Positions 1-4,501 of a DNA stretch of 13,541 nucleotides are shown here, piece after piece. The position numbers were made by a program, and so were the translations under genes. The notes beneath the pieces are model-generated. The model saw only the letters and a list, made by a program, of their open reading frames with translations, was not told the DNA's origin and ran no database searches. Origin of the DNA: Candidatus Aegiribacteria sp. (lineage in GTDB: Bacteria > Fermentibacterota > Fermentibacteria > Fermentibacterales > JCC-6); assembly GCA_030638185.1 (NCBI GenBank), contig DAOWFD010000213.1, forward strand, positions 1-13,541, written 5' to 3'. Within the stretch, counting starts at the first letter, position 1. Each line of letters opens with the position of its first letter.

Positions 1-239
1 ACATCGGTAACCACTGCAGATCCATCCCCTGACCACTTCAATGATACTGTGTCCGGTGGTGAGGCCTCGAACGTGAATCCTGCGACGTCAGAAGCATGCG
101 CGGTTACTGTCTCGCGTTCTGTGAAGGGTACCGCTTCTTTCGCTCTCTCAGGGGAGGAACAGCCTGATATGAACATCATGCCGGCAAGGATAACGCTGCC
201 GGGTACTGGACAAATCGTGCTGAGGGAAGTACTTTTCAT
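1..239 (-). CDS. Lipoprotein, N-terminal part (cut by left edge)
   Basis: The minus-strand frame opens with ATG at 239-237 and stays open for 79 codons to the window edge. It begins MKSTSLSTICPVPG, followed by a hydrophobic stretch and the lipobox ISGC (Cys27), then SSPERAKEAVPF. This is a type II signal peptide, so the product should be an acylated, envelope-anchored lipoprotein. The mature part seen so far (FTFEASPPDTVSLKWSGDGS) is polar with alternating hydrophobics, as in a beta-rich periplasmic or surface domain, but no family is recognised. The ribosome site is weak (AAGG about 14 bases upstream). The gene diverges from the lipoprotein gene at 283. The plus-strand frame over 49-282 is antisense to this gene and is not treated as coding. 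The lipoprotein call is fairly sure; the function is unknown. Confidence 0.72.
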   Translation of the reverse strand, partial: MKSTSLSTICPVPGSVILAGMMFISGCSSPERAKEAVPFTERETVTAHASDVAGFTFEASPPDTVSLKWSGDGSAVVTD

Positions 240-282
240 TTGTTCAAATACGCCTTGTCACTCAAATCATGAAAGAAGAAGT
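240..282. promoter_or_regulatory. Divergent intergenic spacer, likely shared promoter region
   Basis: This 43-base, AT-rich gap separates the start codons of two divergent lipoprotein genes. TTGTCA at 255-260 and TTGAGT/TGACAA on the other strand resemble -35 boxes, but no convincing -10 at standard spacing fits inside the gap. At least one promoter must therefore extend into the opposite gene. The segment AAGAAG just before 283 is the probable, weak ribosome-binding site of the plus-strand gene. The promoter role is inferred from gene arrangement only. Confidence 0.3.
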
Positions 283-1002
283 ATGAAATCCCTGTTACAT
301 CCTGCTGTCACTGCGCTGTTTCTATCCTCAGTTCTGGTACTTTCGGGATGCGGTGAGACCAGAACATCGGGTTTTTTCGCCGGCTTATCAACTACCCGGA
401 CCGCAACTTCTGATACTTCATATATATATACTGCAGCAACCTTCTCAACATCACCTGAAGCAGAAGACACGCTGATGAACTGCACTTTTACTGATATACT
501 TGCGAAACCATTCGGTTCCACGTGCCATTACGTAGTCTACAACGGATCGATGCATATAGACAACTCCGTTTTTCCCGAACCGGTTGTACTTCTTTCCACA
601 GCAGGCCTTGTAGATGACGGGCTTGTCGAAGCCCAGTTTGACCTTGTGGATTCGCCCTCCCACTGCGTGGTGGGGCTGGTAGTGGGAGCTGAATCAACTC
701 GGAGTTTCCTGCTTCTTGGAGTTAATTCAAGGGGACAGTACACGATTCAGAGGTGTATCAACGGACTCTGGCTACCTGTAATGGGTCTGGATATCTTTGA
801 ATCCAGCAGACTTCTCCCCTATAGCCAGCCCGGAGTCGAAGTATCCGCGCTGGTTCACGGCAATTACATTGACTTGAGAGTAAACGGGCAGCTGATACAG
901 GTTGTAAGGACCTCAATGCCTGCTCTGGGTCAGGTGGGAATATTCGTTGACGGCTATGTGAATACGAACCTTGACCGCATCACAGTGGTCCCGTCGCAAT
1001 GA
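283..1002 (+). CDS. Lipoprotein with probable concanavalin-A-like (LamG/DUF1080-type) domain
   Basis: The product is 239 aa from the ATG at 283. That start is chosen because it yields a textbook lipoprotein signal: MKSLLHPAVTALFLSS, then LVLSGC with the acylated Cys at residue 23. An in-frame start at 49 would bury this signal and overlap the divergent gene. Residues 24-75 are a Ser/Thr-rich linker. Residues 90-235 alternate short beta strands, with an FDLVDSP...VGLVVG block, an IDLRVNGQLI strand and the ending GQVGIFVDGYVNTNLDRITV. This pattern is typical of concanavalin-A-like jelly-roll domains (LamG or 3-keto-disaccharide hydrolase type) that bind or cleave glycans. I see no catalytic motif, so a carbohydrate-binding role is more likely. 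The stop overlaps the start of the deacetylase gene (ATGA), so the two are probably translated together and act on the same envelope polysaccharide. The fold assignment is by pattern only. Confidence 0.75.
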   Translation: MKSLLHPAVTALFLSSVLVLSGCGETRTSGFFAGLSTTRTATSDTSYIYTAATFSTSPEAEDTLMNCTFTDILAKPFGSTCHYVVYNGSMHIDNSVFPEPVVLLSTAGLVDDGLVEAQFDLVDSPSHCVVGLVVGAESTRSFLLLGVNSRGQYTIQRCINGLWLPVMGLDIFESSRLLPYSQPGVEVSALVHGNYIDLRVNGQLIQVVRTSMPALGQVGIFVDGYVNTNLDRITVVPSQ

Positions 1003-1919
1003 TACAGCTCATTATCTCTCTGCTGCTTCTATGGTCTCCTGAAACGGGGAGAACAACCCCCCTCCGCTACACCGATCCCGATCCGGCCGATAGTAACTCG
1101 CCAAGCGGGATACCTGTACTTATGTATCACCATGTCAGCGATCCCGTTAACGGGTATTACGGAGTCTCCACAGGCAGGCTGCTTATGGACCTTCAGCTTC
1201 TGGATGAGGCTGGCTTCTTTCTGATAACTTCGGAAGATATCGAGAACGGACTGATGCAGGTTCCACCTGACCGCAGGCCGCTGATGCTCACATTCGATGA
1301 TGGATGGCAGGATAATTTCAATTTCATCCTGAGGGGAAGTGCGGTGGAGATCGATCCCCATTGCGCGGTGGCTATCCTTGAGGATTACTGTGATGAACAC
1401 CCCGAGTTCGGCCGTGGGGCAACCTTCTTCATCTCCTGGGATAAGGTCCCCTTCGGCCAGGAGGATTTCGTAATGGAGAAGTTCAACCTCCTTCTGGATA
1501 TGGGCTACTCCATTGGAAACCATACGAACGTGCATGCCGATTTTATGGTTCTCCCCTGGGAGAAATGGGAGAATGCCGTTATTACGCCTATGGTCAAATT
1601 CCATAGAAGACTGGGGCTCAGAACCTCTGAGATCTTCGCTATTTCTTATCCGGGAGGCAGATTCCCAAAGGGTGTGGGAGCCGAGGAGTATATTGCCGGA
1701 TTCCGCTTCATGGAGAGGGAAGTTGTGAGAATCGGCTTTCTGGCCAATGGAAGTATTTCCTCCATGAAACGTCTTCTTGACTCACCCGAGGGGTGGTTCC
1801 GCATCGGAAGGCTCGATATGAGCCAGTACAGTGTAAGACAGGTTCTTGGCTGGAGGAACATCATGCCCATCGGTCCGCGGGAGGATCTTCATGCCCCCCT
1901 CAGGTGCCGTATTCCTTAG
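999..1919 (+). CDS. Secreted polysaccharide deacetylase (NodB/CE4-like), 3' end probably frameshifted
   Basis: The 306-aa product begins MIQLIISLLLLWSP, a signal peptide or anchor, so it acts outside the cytoplasm. CE4 enzymes remove N- or O-acetyl groups from glycans using a divalent metal. Visible motifs are VLMYHHV (40-46), LTFDDG (97-102; Asp100 catalytic base, Asp101 metal ligand), HTNVH (175-179; both His metal ligands) and SYPGG (216-220, motif 3). About 37 residues separate LTFDDG from GATFFI, an enlarged insertion. The start overlaps the preceding lipoprotein stop by 4 bases and has no obvious Shine-Dalgarno sequence, implying translational coupling. As read, it ends abruptly with LHAPLRCRIP. 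A one-base gain in the six-C run at 1894-1899 would instead give about 24 residues ending VPWRDDIPEVEVG with a stop at 1967-1969, and that alternative end is conserved in the copy at 4101-4151. The native end is therefore probably 1969. Deacetylase identity is secure; the glycan substrate is unknown. Confidence 0.88.
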   Translation: MIQLIISLLLLWSPETGRTTPLRYTDPDPADSNSPSGIPVLMYHHVSDPVNGYYGVSTGRLLMDLQLLDEAGFFLITSEDIENGLMQVPPDRRPLMLTFDDGWQDNFNFILRGSAVEIDPHCAVAILEDYCDEHPEFGRGATFFISWDKVPFGQEDFVMEKFNLLLDMGYSIGNHTNVHADFMVLPWEKWENAVITPMVKFHRRLGLRTSEIFAISYPGGRFPKGVGAEEYIAGFRFMEREVVRIGFLANGSISSMKRLLDSPEGWFRIGRLDMSQYSVRQVLGWRNIMPIGPREDLHAPLRCRIP

Positions 1920-1969
1920 CGGACTACGTTCCCTGGAGAGATGATATTCCAGAAGTAGAGGTAGGGTAA
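1901..1969 (+). pseudogene. Out-of-frame C-terminal codons of the deacetylase
   Basis: Reading from CAG at 1901 gives QVPYSLADYVPWRDD then IPEVEVG and TAA. This frame is +1 to the main deacetylase frame. Codons 1919-1966 match the peptide encoded at 4101-4148 (ADCIPWQDDVPEIEVG) at 11 of 16 residues, and many differences are silent third-base changes, so selection has acted on this frame. The frame joins the main gene if one C is added at 1894-1899. The cause could be a real mutation, a slippery contingency site or a base-calling error. Confidence 0.6.
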
Positions 1970-2140
1970 CATTTTCAGTAATCCGACCTTCATGGGATAA
2001 GTGTGTCCTGATCTGGGATTTCATATGGCTTTCAGCTGCTCATGTAATTGACAGGTGTGAGTTTCAGTCGGTATCATTGGTTTCAGGTGAAGAATAGAGG
2101 TTTGAAGGGACGGATACGCTGTTTCGGGAGCTAATCCCGG
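1918..2140 (+). repeat. Diverged direct repeat, copy A
   Basis: This is about 220 bp, related in the same orientation to 4100-4320 at an almost constant offset of 2181-2182 bases. Best blocks are 1929-1965 against 4111-4147 (30 of 37 identical), the stretch ending GTGTGTCCTGAT at 2012 against GTGTGCCCTGAT at 4192, and 2111-2130 against 4292-4311 (18 of 20). The middle (2013-2070) is poorly conserved. The first 50 bases are the deacetylase C-terminal codons; the rest (1970-2140) is apparently non-coding 3' sequence. Boundaries are approximate. Confidence 0.7.
2125..2139 (+). terminator. Possible weak terminator hairpin at the end of repeat copy A
   Basis: CGGGA (2125-2129) and TCCCG (2135-2139) form a perfect 5-bp stem with loop GCTAA, followed after CATG by only a short T run. 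The equivalent place in copy B (around 4304-4322) can also form a bulged hairpin (TTCGG with CCGGAA). It sits where transcription from the lipoprotein-deacetylase pair would be expected to stop. The short stem and poor T tract keep this tentative. Confidence 0.25.
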
Positions 2141-2173
2141 CATGTTTGAAAATCCAGTTTCATACAGGTAAAC

Positions 2174-2193
2174 AGGAGAGAAAGCAAATGTAA
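2174..2193 (+). promoter_or_regulatory. AGGAG-led ATG-TAA start-stop in frame with the M49 gene
   Basis: AGGAG at 2174-2178 is followed nine bases later by ATG (2188-2190) and immediately by TAA (2191-2193). The ATG is in the same frame as the GTG start at 2203. Either this is a minimal start-stop leader that loads ribosomes, or it was the original start codon and codon 2 has mutated to a stop, moving initiation to GTG at 2203 or 2221. A TTGAAA at 2146-2151 with TAAACA 17 bases later is a weak promoter candidate. Confidence 0.35.
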
Positions 2194-2202
2194 GGGGAAT
2201 AC

Positions 2203-3834
2203 GTGGTAAAGGAGAGTAAAGTGATTGACAAATTGGAGAGTCAGGCGTATCTGAGTTCCCAGCTGGCCAAACTGGTGCCGGTTGAAATCGCCTGTCCCCT
2301 CGAGGGGCTCACTTCAGGAGATCAAAAAGCTCTGAAAAAGCTGGTAGCCGCTGCAGCAGTTATGGACGAGATCTTCCTTAAGCAGGTTTATGTAAAAAAT
2401 GTTGCGCTGAAAAAATCGTTGCAGCAATTTCAGGAGCCGGGCGCCAAGGATGCCTTGGAATATTTTAACATCAATTTTGGTCCTTTTGACCGGATCAATA
2501 ATCATCACCCCTTTATAGGACAGATCAAGAAGCCGGATGGTGCCAACTATTATCCCGAGAATATGACCAAAGACGAATTTTTAGCGCATCTGAAAGCAAA
2601 TCCCGATGATGAAAATGTCTTTACATCCAATTATACCTTGATAAAGAGGGAATGCGGTAAACTGACGGCTGTGCCTTACAATGTGGCCTATGCCGAAGAG
2701 CTGGAAAAGGCAGCTCAATTGATGTCCGATGCGGCAGCATTGACTGAGAATGCTTCTCTGAAAAAATACCTGCTTTCCAGAGCAGAAGCCTTTAAAAGCA
2801 ACAATTATCGCCAGAGCGATATGGACTGGATGGATTTAACAGATCACGACCTGGAAGTGGTTATTGGTCCTTATGAAGTATATGAGGATACCTTTTGGGG
2901 ATATAAGGCCGCTTTTGAAGGTTTCATTACCCGAGTAGACCGAGAAGAGAGCGCCAAGCTCAAGAAAATCACAACGTATATGGACGAACTGGAGCTCAAT
3001 CTGCCCATAGATGATCAGTATAAGAACTTTTCCCGTGGGAAGAGTTCACCTATTGTAGTGACCGATGAGATCTATACCGGTGGCGATACCAAGGCCGGCG
3101 TGCAAACAACTGCATTTAATTTGCCCAATGATGAGTATGTACGGGAAATAAAGGGCAGCAAGAAAGTGATGCTCAAGAACATTGCCCGGGCTAAATATGA
3201 TAGTTGTTGGGTGCCTATTGTTCAGGCAGTACTAAGTGAAGGGGATCTTGAAAATGTGAGCTTTGATGCCTATTTCAATCACGTATTGCTGCATGAAATT
3301 GCTCATGGCCTGGGGCCGGGAACCATTAAGGTGGATGGTCGGGAAACCACAGTCAATAAAGAGTTAAAAGAACTCTATTCAACAATTGAAGAGGCTAAAG
3401 CAGATATATTAGGACTTTGGAATCTGGTTTATCTGGTTAAAAAAGGCGAGTTCCCTGAAGAGTTGGAAGATAAGCTTTTCTCTACCTATCTGGGAGGAAT
3501 TTTCAGAAGCGTTCGCTTTGGAATTGGTGAAGCCCATGGGGGAGCCAATGCCATACAATTGAACTACATCCTTGAAAAGGGCGGCTTTGCCTTTGATGAA
3601 CAGGCTGTCCGCTATTCGGTGATTGGAGACAAGATGATGGAGGCTGTAAAGGCTTTAAGTCATGAACTCCTGATGATCCAGGCCACCGGAGATTATGAAA
3701 AGGCCAAAATCTTCATCACCACCTATCGAAAGATTGATGATAATCTGCAGAAAGCCCTGGATAAAGTGAAGGATGTTCCCATTGATATCCACCCCCGCTT
3801 TGAAGCTGAGAGATTCATAAAAACAACTGAATAA
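2203..3834 (+). CDS. M49-family-like zinc metallopeptidase (dipeptidyl peptidase III type) with HEIAH motif
   Basis: The 543-aa product (537 if the second GTG at 2221 is used) has no signal peptide, so it is probably cytoplasmic. M49 enzymes release dipeptides from the N-terminus of oligopeptides using one zinc. Signature residues are HEIAHGLGPG (364-373; His364 and His368 as zinc ligands, Glu365 catalytic) and EEAKAD (396-401; Glu397 third ligand, the counterpart of EECRAE). GEAHGGANA (442-450) matches the conserved His segment near the active site. The zinc motif is the 5-residue HExxH rather than the classical M49 6-residue HExxGH; a pentapeptide HEISH form is known from Caldithrix abyssi. 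Length is shorter than human DPP III. Two GTG starts are possible: 2203 after AAGGGG, or 2221 with AAGGAG seven bases upstream. Codon choice differs from the neighbours: more AAA, TTT and GAT, and arginine mostly CGN rather than AGR. It lies alone between direct repeats, which suggests acquisition by transfer. The family is fairly sure; the substrate is unknown. Confidence 0.85.
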   Translation: MVKESKVIDKLESQAYLSSQLAKLVPVEIACPLEGLTSGDQKALKKLVAAAAVMDEIFLKQVYVKNVALKKSLQQFQEPGAKDALEYFNINFGPFDRINNHHPFIGQIKKPDGANYYPENMTKDEFLAHLKANPDDENVFTSNYTLIKRECGKLTAVPYNVAYAEELEKAAQLMSDAAALTENASLKKYLLSRAEAFKSNNYRQSDMDWMDLTDHDLEVVIGPYEVYEDTFWGYKAAFEGFITRVDREESAKLKKITTYMDELELNLPIDDQYKNFSRGKSSPIVVTDEIYTGGDTKAGVQTTAFNLPNDEYVREIKGSKKVMLKNIARAKYDSCWVPIVQAVLSEGDLENVSFDAYFNHVLLHEIAHGLGPGTIKVDGRETTVNKELKELYSTIEEAKADILGLWNLVYLVKKGEFPEELEDKLFSTYLGGIFRSVRFGIGEAHGGANAIQLNYILEKGGFAFDEQAVRYSVIGDKMMEAVKALSHELLMIQATGDYEKAKIFITTYRKIDDNLQKALDKVKDVPIDIHPRFEAERFIKTTE

Positions 3835-3845
3835 ATACCATGATC

Positions 3846-3941
3846 ACCCCTGGCGTAGCAATGCTCATACTCCTCGCTCACCGGGCTGCACCCGGTAACG
3901 GGGTTCCAGGTTTCGTGCTTCCAATCGGTTCGGGCCCAGTT
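3846..3941 (-). pseudogene. Fragment of a DUF5131 (phage Gp37/Gp68-like) gene, N-terminal region
   Basis: On the minus strand, 3941 to about 3850 reads NWARTDWKHETWNPVTGC then SPVSEEYEHCYA. This matches the N-terminal hallmark of DUF5131 (PF07505) proteins, typically IEWTxATWNPVTGCTxVSPGCxHCYA, a cysteine motif reminiscent of radical-SAM proteins. Here the middle Cys of the usual GCxxC is replaced (EEYEHC), there is no start codon of its own, and homology stops abruptly on both sides: into the antisense of the M49 gene's 3' end and into the antisense of the VapC scrap. About 30 codons of a family normally well over 200 residues remain, so this is debris. Confidence 0.62.
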
Positions 3942-3954
3942 GAGAAAACTGCCA

Positions 3955-4092
3955 CTCTCCTCCGTTGGTATATCCTCAATAACTCTCAGCGAGCTTGAAT
4001 ACGGTGTCATGAAAAGCTCGAGATCCGAGCAGAACAAACTTGCACTCATCCGATTTGTGGCTCCGCTTGAGATCCTTCCCTATGATGATGTG
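3955..4092 (+). pseudogene. Fragment of a VapC-type PIN-domain toxin gene
   Basis: The frame running from 3940 to 4140 contains VGISSITLSELEYGV, then MKSSRSEQNKLALIRF and VAPLEILPYDD. This is the middle of a VapC toxin, a PIN-domain ribonuclease of type II toxin-antitoxin pairs, including the conserved Glu in SELEYG. The usual N-terminal LLDTN motif with its first acidic residue and the C-terminal DxLIAA and TNN segments are absent. After PYDD (4087-4089) the frame passes into repeat copy B and yields unrelated residues. No antitoxin gene lies upstream. It is truncated at both ends and cannot make an active toxin. Confidence 0.68.
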
Positions 4093-4480
4093 AACCCGAT
4101 GCGGATTGCATTCCATGGCAAGACGATGTTCCTGAAATAGAGGTAGGATGAGTTTTCAGCGATCCGGCTTCAGGGGGGTAGTGTGCCCTGATGCGGTGCT
4201 TCCTGTTAAAATATGCGGGAAGGTATGTTTGACCAGGTTTGTTTCGTGCAGTATGATCAATTTCAGGCAGGGAAATCGGGTGATATTGAGACAGATATGC
4301 TGTTTCGGGAGGTTTGCCGGAACTGTGGGGAATTAAATTCCTATTGCTAATATCCGATGTTCGGTGCTCATCGACACCTATGATCAGTACTGGACCTGTC
4401 GCCGCCACGCACAGATGGAAGCCCTCAAGTCCACAGCATGAAGTGTCTTCCCCACTTTCTTCGTTTGCACCTATTTTCAT
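4046..4480 (-). CDS. Doubtful small ORF, possibly chimeric
   Basis: The minus-strand frame has 144 codons, beginning MKIGANEESGEDTSCCGLEG. It starts 21 bases after the propeller stop, with AAGAGG eight bases before the ATG, so it could be the last gene of the operon. Residues 1-53 (4480-4322) include a hydrophobic patch CVAATGPVLIIGV and match no family I know. From about residue 54 the frame is antisense to repeat copy B and the VapC scrap, so any original C-terminus has probably been replaced. It may not be a gene at all. Confidence 0.25.
   Translation of the reverse strand: MKIGANEESGEDTSCCGLEGFHLCVAATGPVLIIGVDEHRTSDISNRNLIPHSSGKPPETAYLSQYHPISLPEIDHTARNKPGQTYLPAYFNRKHRIRAHYPPEAGSLKTHPTSISGTSSCHGMQSASGSHHHREGSQAEPQIG
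4100..4320 (+). repeat. Diverged direct repeat, copy B
   Basis: This partner of copy A at about 1918-2140 has the same orientation. It begins at or just after the VapC scrap and ends with TGTTTCGGGAG and a hairpin-capable segment. The first 50 bases encode a deacetylase C-terminus; the remainder is mostly non-coding. A 62-codon plus-strand frame starting ATGA at 4148 (overlapping the fragment stop) exists but has no conserved counterpart in copy A, so it is not called as a gene. Confidence 0.7.
4101..4151 (+). pseudogene. C-terminal remnant of a second polysaccharide deacetylase gene
   Basis: Codons 4101-4148 give ADCIPWQDDVPEIEVG followed by TGA. The peptide at 1919-1966 is ADYVPWRDDIPEVEVG followed by TAA: 11 of 16 residues are identical and the rest mostly conservative. 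Silent changes (GAC/GAT, CCC/CCA, GAT/GAC, CCA/CCT, GGG/GGA) indicate divergence under protein-level selection. Upstream in this frame there is only a stop (TGA at 4086-4088) and the VapC scrap, so the body of the gene is missing. I infer that it is the tail of a paralogous deacetylase. Confidence 0.58.
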
Positions 4481-4501
4481 GGAATCAACCTCTTCCGGAT
4501 T

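Noticed and set aside
49..282. Plus-strand extension of the lipoprotein frame upstream of 283
   Set aside because: It overlaps a better minus-strand lipoprotein gene and would place the lipoprotein signal in the middle of the protein.
421..431. Short TA repeat in the lipoprotein gene
   Set aside because: Only five units, within coding sequence that encodes an ordinary linker; no sign of regulatory or phase-variable function.
1029..1604. Minus-strand frame of 191 codons across the deacetylase gene
   Set aside because: The plus strand carries clear catalytic motifs; this frame is a codon-structure shadow.
1934..1953. CTGGA...TCCAG inverted repeat in copy A
   Set aside because: Five-base arms are not conserved in copy B and lie within coding sequence.
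1918..1965. Similar minus-strand peptides in both repeat copies (YLYFWNII and YLYFRNIV)
   Set aside because: The plus-strand reading (ADYVPWRDD against ADCIPWQDD) is better conserved, shares a stop position and shows silent third-base changes, so the minus reading is its shadow.
3879..3895. Perfect inverted repeat ACCGGG-CTGCA-CCCGGT after the M49 gene as a terminator
   Set aside because: No T tract follows, and the bases encode the conserved NPVTGCSPV motif of the DUF5131 fragment.
4148..4336. 62-codon plus-strand ORF in repeat copy B starting at an ATGA overlap
   Set aside because: Copy A lacks both the start codon and an open frame, and the protein resembles nothing known; most likely chance.
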